The position numbers and the translations under genes are program-made. The notes under the pieces are model-generated. The model saw only the letters and a program-made list of their open reading frames with translations, did not search any database and had not been told where the DNA came from. A DNA stretch of 64,000 bases, taken from positions 533,414 through 597,413 of the forward strand of contig WELA01005980.1 of assembly GCA_009602735.1 (NCBI GenBank), read 5' to 3'. This document shows, piece by piece, positions 10,725 to 21,029 of this stretch (position 1 is the stretch's first letter; every line of letters begins with the position of its first letter). The DNA is from Mesotaenium endlicherianum (taxonomy: Eukaryota > Streptophyta > Zygnematophyceae > Zygnematales > Mesotaeniaceae).

Positions 10725-12884
10725 TCAGAAGCCTGATGTCATCACTTTCTTGAGGCGGCAGGGCACGAAGGCGGGCGGCGTCTGAGGAGCAGCTGGCAGC
10801 CGAATGGAAGGCAGGGAGGTGGTGGTGGGGACACGGCCGCAGCTGTCCGCCTCCTGGTGGGCGACGAGGTGCAGGGGAGGGGCGGCTGGTGCGCGCGCCC
10901 GCCTCTCGCACTTGACGATCCATCGGTGCTCTGCAAGGCAGGACACACCACGCACGAAAGCAGCTTGGGGTTGAGTGCAAGCTGAGCCCGAAACCTCTCC
11001 ACGCTAAGAAGCCGGCGTCAGCAAAGCCGTGCAATCCGACTGCAGCTTTGACTGATCAAAAAAAGAAAAAGGGCAAAAGGCACCCGCCCAAGCGCGAGCC
11101 CGAGCGTGAGCGTGCACAGCCCAGCAGTGAGAGATTGTGCTGCTAGCAAGACGCAGATATCGAGCTCGCAAGTTGCTCGCTCCTATCAGAGCATCTCCGG
11201 CGGCACTCACCGAGAATCTCGTCGGGCGTGATGCGGAGCGCCGGGTCCAGCGTGAGCATGCGACGGACGAGGTCCTTGGCGCCCCTCGAGATCTTCCGCC
11301 ACGGGCCCCACGAGGTGTCCACCTGGCTGGCCCGGATGGCCGCCATCACGCCGCTGTCGTCGTTGCCCTGGAAGGGCGGCATGCCGCAGAGCAGGATGTA
11401 GAGGATGACGCCGGCGCTCCACACGTCGGCCTCCACGCCGTAGCTGCCGCTGATGACCTCTGGGGCGACGTAGTACGGGCTGCCAGCAAGCCCCGTAATT
11501 TTGCGACCTGCGCATACGGGGGAGACTCGAGAGAGCGTCGTGAGTCTCGAGCAACGCTCCATTGCTCATTGCTGGGAAGATTTTCAACATGAGCCCTTGA
11601 AAAGGCACGAGTCTGTTCCTCCCGTACGGGGGATCGACACAACTCATACAAAACACAAAGGGTACAGGCTCGTACGACCAACACGCGCTAGCGAGCAACT
11701 GACGCCGACGAACCAACGCAGCACTGCGCGGCGACCGTCGACAGCTAGGCTCCGGCTGCATGCGTGCGAGGGAACCGATCGCAGCAGTACCTGGACTGAC
11801 AAAGGCCCCCGCCCCAAAGTCGGCCACGCATATCTTGGTGTGCGAGCGCCGGCTGCACATCAGGATGTTCTCGGGCTTCAGGTCGCGGTGCATGACTCCG
11901 CGGCCCCTGCAGTGCTCCAGCACGCTCGCAATCGACGCGCACACTTGGGCCGCCTCGACCTCGGGGTAACTCTTGCGCTCGATGATGCGGTCGAAGAGGT
12001 CGCCCCCGTGGCAGAGCTCCATGACCAGGCAGACATACTGCACGCAGGCGACATGTGTCAACCACAGCTGCAAGCGATTGTGAGACGCAGGGGGACCCTT
12101 GCAGGCTACTTAAAGTCAAGCCTCAGTCGAGCAGTGCAGGACCTGAGAGTGCATGCAGTTGGCACTATTGAATGAGCTGGCCTGAGGGAATGAAGGCCTA
12201 GAATAGATCTGAGGTGCGTATGGAGCTCTTTCCGTACGAAAGGCACAGCACTCCCAAGTTTTGGTTGGGACTCCTCAAATGCAGCAGCTGCATCCATGGA
12301 AGAGATCTTAAGTCGAGCATCTTGCATTGGCAACAGCTGATCCAGTGGGCCTTGCATGTGCAGCTCAGAGGGCCCCAGTGGCAGCCAACTCCACTGACCT
12401 TTGAGTTCTCGATGATGTCAATGAGAGCAACCACGGCAGGGTGGTCCTCCACGGACTCCATGAGGGCGACTTCCTCGCGCACGACGTCCACAGCCATGGG
12501 AGTCTTCAGCGAGCTCTTGATGATCACTTTGACAGCAAAGGTCTCCCTCGTCTTCTTGAACATGCACGTCCTCACGCAGCCAAACTGGCCCTGCCCTATC
12601 ACCTGGCCGACTTCGTAGTGGTCGCTAAAGTCCGCGTAGGGCTGCTGAAATATGTTCTCGGTGTGGGTGGATTCGCTTCCGGACCACGTTCGCTGTAGGA
12701 GGCACGGCCGACCATGGCCCACCTCGACAAGCCTTTCGGATGCTCCAGCATTAGTGCCGTCAACATCTGAAGCTCCAGTAGATCCCTGGTTTCTGTTAAT
12801 GCTGGCTGCTGCCTTAGGGAAATTCTGAAGCTTGCGCTTCAGGTCCATGCCGTCGGCCAACACTGATGCGCTAAGTCTATCCAT
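10725..12884 (-). CDS. PEPKR2-like serine/threonine protein kinase, four exons
   Basis: Complete CaMK-type Ser/Thr kinase. Exons on the minus strand: 12884-12399, 12037-11791, 11507-11211, 10930-10725. Phases match and total 1,236 nt, a 411-residue protein. A polar N-terminus of about 88 residues precedes the kinase fold. Visible signatures are the Gly-loop GQGQFGCV (97-104), K119 in FAVKV, E in REEVALME (136-143), HRDLKPEN (H212-D214), DFG (235-237) and GLAGSPYYVAPEV (250-262). The GLAGSP--VAPEV activation segment and the absence of EF-hands after the kinase domain point to the PEPKR2 group (PEP carboxylase kinase-related) rather than to CDPKs. The C-lobe closes with EHRW where many kinases have HPW, then a Pro/Ala-rich tail of about 60 residues. 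Substrates cannot be told from sequence. The start is the first in-frame ATG, at 12884. Confidence 0.85.
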
Positions 12885-15220
12885 GTCACGGAAGTCAGGG
12901 CTCGTTGTTGTTTCAACCTCGAGAAGTACACAACGAGGTGCTCGCCAGAGGGATCGGCTCGCAGTCCTCTTGTTACAGGGTTTGCATTACATAGCGCAAC
13001 TTGGAGTGGCCACTTGCTAATGATATCGGCAATCAAATGTAGGAGACTGCCTTCCCGTGCAACATGAATTGCGTAGCTCGCAAAAGTCTGAAGCTTTTGC
13101 ACCCGGCTTAGGGCTGCTTCGAGACCAATCGACACTAATGCATAGTAGCATACTAAAAGTGGCTTGGTTCCTCTGAGGCTAAACACACCTGAAAAGTGCG
13201 CGTCAGTGGGCGGATCGGAGAGACTTTTTCCTCTACTACTGACAAAGCTTGTCCAGATGCAGACATCGCACAACAAGAGTCCACTAAAGAAGACCCCGGG
13301 GGAGTGCCGGGGCCCCACTCTACGTATTCCATCCTAACCTTTGTCTTGACCACGTCACTAACAATACAGGTACTGGTTATATATTCGGGGTTCAGATTTT
13401 TCAGTACCTTGTTAGATTTCAACGTGTATTCGCAACAATGGTTGAACGTCACACGTTTGGGTTATATCAGGGATGAAATGTGCCACTTTCTCTTGCTTAC
13501 AATTGGACCCTCATTGACATTTCGATTATCAGTTTTGATACAATGCTCTTACGGTCTCACACCGTCATGTAATCCCACGAAATTAATCCTCTTGTAAGAG
13601 TGGATTGTGTCCCCCTAAATAGCCTGATTGCTACCAGTGTGCCGGCTTTGACTTGTTGGCCTTTTCATTCACGCCAATCATACATCAGCACACCTTGCAA
13701 CAAAAATTCTGCATCTGTGCGAGTCGTGACTGTCCTGAGAGACCGGGCGGCTGGGTATTTATGAGAATCAACAACATGCCAGTAAATGCCGTCCGTGCTT
13801 GCGCACGCCGTTTTTTGCCGATATTGATGAGGCTGTAATCCGAAGCTCCCTTGGCACAATGATGCACAAGAATCCACGTGTATGCACGAGTATGCGCATC
13901 TGGACGCGGGCCGATCTTAGGATACATATAGGTACATGCATGAAACCCTTTCATCCGTGTCAGTCGTCAGCTCGCATGCATCGGAGCCAATTACAATGCC
14001 GTGGCTCAAAACCTTCGTTTGTAAGAGCGAATAACAACTGGGTACTTCATACAAAATATCGTTTTGGTACTCAAAAGACGAAAATGGACTGATGTGTACA
14101 CATTACACAAGCATCTGGTGCGTGTATACTTTGACGAGAGGGCACCAGCCCCGACCAGCGCCAATCCGGTATGGTCAACCACATCTCCAGGAGGCGTTTA
14201 CACAAAACATCATAGTGGTTTACAGCAACTGACATGTATATCAGATGCTGAAGTCGGGAGCATTGAGAGCTTCTGAGGCTAGGCCAGCTAGAGCAGTCTA
14301 CGGTCCTCTGAACTCTGGACCAAATTGGTTTGGTTTTGGATAGGAAGCATACAAAATAAAGGTTAAGTGGTTGTACCATTTGTTTTAATCTGTTGTGACT
14401 TGTACTTACGAGGACTAGAAAGAAAAAGCAATCCATGTTAGATTTTGAGAAGGTCCATAGCGATCCACAACTGTGTGTGGCACTTTATCCAGGGTGATGC
14501 TGTGTGCAATCTGGATCCTTCGAGAACATCTGCAATTATTCTCATTATTGTTGCGGTGACTGGTCAAATCAGGACATACTATACGAAGTACGATGACGAC
14601 AACGATGATTACGATCCAAGGACTCGAAATTGCTTCGGCAGGCGGAGAGCGCTGGCGACAGCTGGAGTCAGGATGAAGGGGTCAAATATGGAATTAGCCC
14701 TCAAAGACGCGATTCTGAGCTCAAGTAGCCCTCGATCTTTCATTTATTCAAAACAACTCAAAAGTAGCCCTCGCGCATGCAATCCTCCTCAGTGTCAGAC
14801 CTAATAAGTGTCCGTCATTGCGTGAGAAGCAATCTCACACGCGGAAACACCTTTGACAGACACTTTGTTTGTACGTTTCCTTAACTTTGTTTTGGACTTA
14901 AAATATCCAACCAGAACTTTCACGCGAGAAACCAAAATAAACACCGTCACGCGGGAAACGAGTAAAAGTATATGTGTGAAAATTTGTGATTTCGGGAGAA
15001 CTTTGTATCGATAAGAAATTGAAGTGTGTCGTGCCTAACGGCGTCCTGGGCACGTGTGTATATTCTCAGCACCTTCGCCGTCGACCTGGTTGACGTGTCG
15101 ATGGCCCTCCTTGCGTGTGAGTGGTCCGTGATCGACTGGTCGGTGCTTTGCTACACGTGGGGCATCAACCTGATCGATTGACCTTTGCACGTGTGTCGGT
15201 GGCAGGCTGACTGTGGTTGA
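12885..15220. other. Upstream of the kinase gene; nothing recognised
   Basis: The kinase promoter and 5' UTR must lie at the left end. The rest holds short open frames without recognisable domains. From about 15,030 to 15,200 there is TGGTTGAC/GTCGACC-rich DNA that resembles, in reverse complement, the segment near 47,215-47,370. Confidence 0.45.
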
Positions 15221-15683
15221 CTGTAACGATTCGCCGCGTGGCCGGATGCAGCACCTGCGACACAACGCGAATGCGACCAGAAATGTCGGTTTGAATTTTA
15301 TACGTACAATTAGCGCGCGAAACAAAGTACCTCAAGTTACCTTTTTGTTCGTATCGCTACATAGGTATCGGAGCGCGAACGTACGCAACCGTGTCCAGGA
15401 GACAAGTATTCAAATCCCGCGGGGTGCGAAACTCGTCGATGGTACGACCGTACGGCAATCTTTGGATTGTACAAAGATAGGACACTATCTCGAAACAACG
15501 TCCCTCGCGTTACCGGGGGCCCGAGTGCCCGAGACGTGCAGTGTAACGATCCGCCGCGTGGCCAGATGCGGCGCGTGCGACACGTCGTGGATGCGATTGA
15601 AAGTGTCGAATTAAACTATATAAGTACAATTGGCGCGCGATCAAAGTACCTCGAGTTACCTTTTCATTCGTATTGCTACATTG
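15221..15683 (+). repeat. Direct repeat pair, about 143 bp each
   Basis: Segments 15221-15365 and 15541-15683 are similar. Both begin TGTAACGATYCGCCGCGTGG, and both carry the GTACAATTRGCGCGCG and AAAGTACCTCRAGTTACCTTTT blocks in the same order. The TGTAACGATCC start equals the first bases of the family F 3' LTR at 44,056, so these are probably LTR-derived. Confidence 0.7.
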
Positions 15684-15779
15684 ACCCCTTTCTAGACTTC
15701 CTGCACTTACACCATTCAATAAGGGCAATCAGCACTTAGTGTTTTCTCACCGAGCTGGTTCTTTGTTTTTCCTAATTCA

Positions 15780-15960
15780 GGATTTAGTGAAATTTGCAAA
15801 AAATTTCTCACTCTCTAATTTTCCTTACAAGGACAAAAGTGTTGTACTTCCAAATAGGCTTTCGCCTAAGTTCCAGGTTTACACAAGTGAACAGATTTGT
15901 GGTTTGCAGACACTCTGAGACTGGTTCAAGTCACGCATGGGGCAATTTGCTCTTTGTGGT
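15780..15960 (+). repeat. LTR-derived fragment shared with 45,190-45,290
   Basis: A block running from ACTTCCAAATARRCTTTCGC through GGTTTACACAAGTGAACA recurs near 45,204-45,275, downstream of the family F LTR start. I read it as the end of an old LTR of the same or a related Ty3 family. It is a fragment only. Confidence 0.55.
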
Positions 15961-16151
15961 CAATTTTCTCCACATGTGCCCCTGAAATCGGAGACAGTTT
16001 CTATGCCTGTGCGCTTGAAGCCGGAGCATTTCTTCGCTCAAAGGAGTAAGATGGCCCAGGAACTGTATCTCCGCTTCATCAATATATCAAAATTGGACCG
16101 AAAATGGCTAAGTATGGGAGCCGTAACCAACAACAAAAATGGTCATTGTCA

Positions 16152-17189
16152 TGATTTATTGAGTCGACGTTGCCGCACGAAATCGAGCTCCACATGTGTG
16201 AACCATCAACCTAGGAAGGCCGACTTTGCATAGCCTTTACGCATCCATGCATTGACCTTTTCTCAATTTCCAAGTCACCAAAGTGTAGCGCGTCGAGTCA
16301 CCTTCCGAATGGCACCGGGTTCGCGTCATTTGGTCAAGTATCGAGCAAGATATGAGCGATCTAGTCCGCGTCACCTACCGGCCCCTAACGGATCCTCACC
16401 AAAGGGCAATTTGTGTTTTAATGTGCACAAGGGACACATTCTTGCCTATTCGTGACCCCCTAAAACCCCTAGCTTGTGCGCACAAATCCGCGAGCCCCTT
16501 AGCCTACATAAGCTTTGCATTTCCATAGTATATGTGCATCATTGAGGCTATAACTTGGTGACTGCATCACCTACTCCTAGAGGAAGCTTCCTCAATTTTC
16601 AGATCCACTTTTGAGGCGCTATCTAGGTAGAATCACCCAAGGTAAGCTCGGCCAATGAGAGACACGTAGCATATCCTACGCACCTTGCTTTGATTGGTTT
16701 GAGTTATGCTTAGCCTATAGGAGTGCTAGTACATGCCTTGTACACATTAGTGGACATAGGAGAGCCTCCTAGAGTGACTACATGCATTGGATCCGCCGCA
16801 TACCCCGCCGGATTTCCAGGAGTATAAATACTAGAGATGTCCCTAGAAGAGACATCTTGTAGAAGTCCATCATGCCAGGTGTAAGTAACAGAGATTATCA
16901 CTAAAGTTTACACTTTTATCTCTTGTGTTTTCAGGACCACGGAGTTACTCTCTTGTGAAGAGCAAGCCCTCCAGGCTTCCAGTCACTTGAAAAACTTCAC
17001 AAGTGGTGAGCAAAGTCACAGCTTAAGCCCTTGCCATAGGACTACTCTGAAGATCATGATGTGCTTCCAGTGATCTTTTGGGCCATACTTCATTAGTTGT
17101 TTTCCTACCAGATTACAGTCTTCAGGTGCTCACTCTGGAGAGTACACNACAGTCTTCAGGTGCTCACTCTGGAAAGTACACTTCCCTTA
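16152..17189 (+). repeat. D1 terminal repeat A1 (5')
   Basis: About 1.04 kb, matching A2 (36,527-37,532) almost throughout, from TGATTTATTRAGTCGA to GTACACNTCCCTTA. It contains a TATA-like promoter and about 30 extra bases next to the single N at 17,148. No copy of the B segment precedes it. Confidence 0.85.
16823..16830 (+). promoter_or_regulatory. TATA-like box in D1 A1
   Basis: TATAAATA in a GC-poor context within the terminal repeat; the same box sits in A2 at 37,201-37,208. The position fits the element's own promoter. No start site can be read. Confidence 0.45.
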
Positions 17190-17237
17190 CTTCTAAAAGA
17201 TCTCTCTTTGCCTGCAAGCAATTAGAACCTTCAACGT

Positions 17238-17635
17238 ATGCCTACCCGTAGTGGGCTTTCTTATCAGCCATACTACGAAGGGGTTAGTGGAGAAGACTCA
17301 GACTCAGATCTCAGCACTATCACTGAACCCGCCGAAGAAGAGCAACCTGCTCTCCAGCACACAGCAGTTGCTTCTGAGCCATCTCCCAAGTGGGCTCACT
17401 ACGATTTCTGGTATTCCATGGCAGGTGACCACGAGGTCAGGACTGACAGGTCTGCGTACCGCTTCAGCGGCAGGCCAGGCACCTGTGATCTGGAAGATAC
17501 CATCTCGGAGTTTCAGGCTGACTTCGCGGCTGCAAAGCTCTAGACACCCACGCTGACTAAGCGCAACGTCTTCGACACGCTTATGCGCTACCTCTTGCAC
17601 GAGGCCCGCGACACCTTCCGTGAGAAGGAGGCCGA
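17238..17635 (+). pseudogene. D1 gag, N-terminal part
   Basis: Starts at an ATG about 50 bases after A1. The N-terminus is acidic (EDSDSDLSTITEPAEEEQ), followed by a capsid-like start (HYDFWYSM, YRFSGRPG). The coding region is split here by insertion of element N, and homology to gag resumes at 26,512. Confidence 0.6.
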
Positions 17636-18350
17636 TGAAATGAATCGATTTACCAAATAGGCGATTAACAATTAATAAAGACCTTTATATCAGCAAGTCA
17701 TCTTTATGGTATTTTCCGTTAACTGGTTAAACGGCAAAGGACAATACACTAGCAGTGAATAATACTCGTAAGTCAAATGCGAGTAAACTAGCATCAATAA
17801 TGCAAATCAGTAAACTCATACATAAGCAAGGTTAGAAGACAGTGCGTGTCAATGGCTTCTCGCCTTGGATTCAGATCTCTCTCAATAAGCTGTACCAGAG
17901 TGTTGGCCTCGTTTCCGAATGCCGAACTTGAGAGCAATGCCTAGCATATGTACATGGAATGAGTTTACTGTTCAACGGTCAGTGCGATGGCACCGCCTAC
18001 CCGGGAGTTAACCACGTTGGTAGGACCTCGGTTAACCGAATCCACCACCATCTCCCATCATCCCGAATCGCCATCCATCATAGGGATGTCATCTGGCCAT
18101 TCATCTAGCATACCACACTTAGATGCATACCGAGGNTTGCTACCGAGTACGGAAGTCACCTGGCTGACAAAGAATGTGTCAGCTAGCTGACTTAAGGTGA
18201 CACCAGCCTGCTACTTCCGTCCGAGTCATTAAAATGCTATTAAATATGAAGTCCAGCAGACTGATTATTAACAAAAGTTCAGCAGGCTGAACTTAATTAA
18301 CTATATTATTTAAATGAATATTATGTCAACCAATATACAGATTCATTACA
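17636..18350 (-). repeat. N 3' LTR
   Basis: 715 bp, paired with 25,771-26,511. It holds a single N at 18,136, where it lacks about ten bases present in the other copy. It ends at the left target duplication. Confidence 0.9.
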
Positions 18351-18366
18351 ATCCCTCCAACTTATT
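18351..18366 (-). other. N polypurine tract
   Basis: On the minus strand TAAGTTGGAGGGAT directly precedes the TGTAATGAATC start of the 3' LTR, the expected plus-strand primer position. The core 13-mer TAAGTTGGAGGGA recurs exactly at 20,333-20,345. Confidence 0.75.
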
Positions 18367-20341
18367 ATGTTGTCGCCTCGACAACACTAACACAAATAAC
18401 AGCGTGCTGTCCCTTCCGTCCCCAGCCTACTGCCATTAGGAGGGAGGGAGATGTCCCTGAGGCCCTATACTCAGGGGAGCCAGACCTCCTCCTCTCTTGG
18501 GGTCTTTTGAAGCCTGTCAGAGAGGGAGGTTCCGTATAAGGACCCCGCGGAGAACGCAGTAACTGGGCTGTTTCCTCTTGCACGGTCTGAAACTGGAGGG
18601 AGGCAGCCTTCTCCCGGGCAGCCCTCAAACTGACAGGTACGTAAACCGGCATCCCAGAAGGATGTTGCATGACATGAGCCAAGGGTACATGCCCTCTCTG
18701 CGAGGGAGATGCTGGCAGGCCTCTGGCTATCTCCCGAGCAGCCCTTCTGTCTGCCCTGTCTGACTGAGTCTCCTTGCCTGGAGATGGGGTCTGTCCTCTG
18801 GCAGTCCCCAGCCAAGTGATATCCTCCTCTTCAGCGAGTTGCTGCATGGCCAACCCCGTCTTCTCCCTTATAGGGGATGTGGCAGGCGTCAGGATCACGG
18901 CGGGGCTAGTGTCCTCCTCCTCGCCTTCCTCCTCGTCTTCCTCTGACTCCTCCTCCTCTTTGTCCCCGGGTTCCTTTGAGACTTCTAAGGTCTCTTCTGT
19001 CAGCTGCTCCAGCTCTTCCCGAGAAAAAGAATATCCTACTGACTTTCCCCTTTTGGGTGCTGGTGGGGGCTGCTGAATCCGGACTGCATAGAGGTCCTTT
19101 TCCCCTTGCTTACTTGCCCATTTGGCATAAGCGTGCTTCCCTTTGGAGAATGACTCTTGGGCCTTGCTTTTGTCCCCCTGCATCTCTTGGCTCATGCAGT
19201 CTCTGACTCCATCCAATCTTGGGTCCCAAGCCGCAATGTGAGGGGGCAATACTATGTTCCCCTTTAGGTCTGTCAGGAAATCCTCATTCGTCGCCCTGTC
19301 ATTCTGCTGGTCCCTCATGTTGATGGTCATCCACCGCCAATCCGTGGACTTTTGGAAGAAGGCAGGGTCTGTCCTTTTAAGAGTACAAGGGTACCAGTGC
19401 CCTGCAAAGTCTAGCTGACTGGTTTCCCTGGCCAAGAATTCCCGGCTCCTCCTCTCCACCTCATTGTACATGGCCTTGTACCTGTTATGGGGTGTGGAGT
19501 CCTTGAAGCTGTCCGCGTCCATGGGGATCATCCTGATGACCCTATCTTCCCCCCAGATACCAGGAATCGAGACGGCCCCTGCTTCGTTCACCTGGGCCAT
19601 TGCCTTGGCCTCTCTGATTGTATATCCTACCATCCTGGCGTAATCGTGGTAGAGGAGGAGCCCTGTACTGACCTCTATATACTTGTCAAAGTGTTCGGAT
19701 GTCTCCCCTTCCCTCTAGAGGATTTCCTTGTGCGACTCGCTGAGACTTCTCTAGGCATACTTGAAGGCCTCCTCCAGCAGATCAAAGCCCTTGCCCAGCA
19801 CTGTGTAGCGGTAGCTGTTGATTCTCCTCTGTTCTTCTTCTTCAGCCTGCTGCTTCCGCTTCTCCTCAGCTTGCCTCTCCTCCTCTGCTTTCTTGGCCTC
19901 CTCTGCAGCTTTTCTGTCCATTTTTTCCTGCCTCAGTCTGGCCTGTTCCTCCTCCTCCTTCTTCTGTGCCTCCCGCTGTTGTTGGAGTCGNGTGCCTCCC
20001 GCTATTGTTGGAGCCGTTGTGATTCCCGAGCGGAGATGGAAGATGATTCGATGTCTCCACGGAATTGCAAGTATTCTGCATGTGCCTCTTCCGCCCTTCT
20101 CTTCCTCTTGAGTTCCGACTTTTGAGTCATCCTGCTCAATCATAAACACAATGCAGTTAGTGAAGTCATGATATTTTGCCGCTACTGAGTGCCCTTGATG
20201 AAGAGGAACCCGATCGGGAGAGTTCCTAGTGTGGAATACCTGGTGTAAGTGAATACAAGGGAAAATTGAGTTAGAGAGCAAGTGAGTGTGAGCGCAGGTT
20301 GAGTGTGTAATATGGTGATCAGAGAATACCACTCCCTCCAA
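18365..20341 (-). CDS. N extra coding region downstream of the chromodomain
   Basis: About 2 kb between the chromodomain and the 3' LTR, where standard chromoviruses have little or nothing. The upstream part has a strongly charged Glu/Lys/Arg/Gln coiled-coil zone (EEEEQARLRQEKMDRKAAEE). The downstream part has a Trp-rich block (GHWYPCTLKRTDP, DWRWMTINMRDQQND), then a very acidic Glu/Ser stretch and a Ser/Pro/Arg-rich tail. I see no hydrophobic fusion or membrane segment typical of envelope proteins. I do not recognise a family. It could be a captured host domain, a second gag-like gene or an element-specific accessory protein. Confidence 0.6.
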
Positions 20342-20345
20342 CTTA
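20333..20345 (-). other. Internal copy of the N polypurine tract
   Basis: The 13-mer TAAGTTGGAGGGA of the terminal polypurine tract is repeated here, between chromodomain and extra coding region. On the minus strand it is followed by GTGGTAT, which are also the first bases after the 5' LTR (G then the primer site TGGTAT). Confidence 0.6.
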
Positions 20346-20469
20346 ATTTTAAAGGTGGGCNTAATTTTAAAGATGGGCTACCTGTCCCAACTGTCACTAA
20401 CTGTCACATTTCCGTCCAATTTATATGGAGACAGGACCTCCTGTCACCTTCTCGTGTCAACTGAAGAGA

Positions 20470-20885
20470 CAGTTAGGGCGGTGCCCCAGTCACCCGAAGG
20501 TGGAACCGTTTCAACGCCCCTTTGGCATTGGTCAGCTGGTCTTTAAATTCCCAAGTGTCCCCAGAGGCATCATAACCCTTCCATTGGATGAGGTATTTCA
20601 TGACATATTTAGACGATCGACGGACCGAGCGAGCGTCTAAAATCTCATCGACCTCATATTCCTCAGGATCGCCGTCCCGGACAGCGGGGACCGGTCCCGG
20701 TTGGACAGGTAACCGACCTGTGAACAATGTATCACCTTTGATGTATGGTTCCAGGAAGGAGACATTAAAGTCCGAGTTGCCCTTGTAGTCAGCTGACATG
20801 TTCAATTTGTAAGCATTCTGACCGACACGACGTACCACCGAATATGGACCCACCCAGACAGGGCCAAGCTTTTTCTTGACCACAC
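20470..20885 (-). CDS. N integrase C-terminus and chromodomain
   Basis: Reads KKLGPVWVGPYSVVRRVG and NAYKLNMSADYKG, a GPY/F-type integrase end. The classical chromodomain pattern EVDEILDAR, YLIQWKGYD and DTWEF follows. Chromodomains of chromoviruses bind methylated histone H3 and steer integration to heterochromatin. Confidence 0.85.
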
Positions 20886-21029
20886 CAGGGAGGTACAGGT
20901 GCTGAGAATGCAGTTTGACTAAATCGCCCTTAGAAAATGTCAGCTCCCGACGGTGTTGATTAGCGTATTTTTGTTGGTTTTCTTGGGCTTTGTGCAGGTT
21001 TTGTTGGACTTCTGACAGGGTGTCAGCAA

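Noticed and set aside
11137-12175. Plus-strand open frames opposite the kinase gene
   Set aside because: Antisense shadows of the GC-rich kinase exons; no domain signature.
18365-20341. Envelope gene in chromovirus N
   Set aside because: No signal peptide, fusion peptide or membrane helix is visible. The composition is charged coiled coil and acidic.
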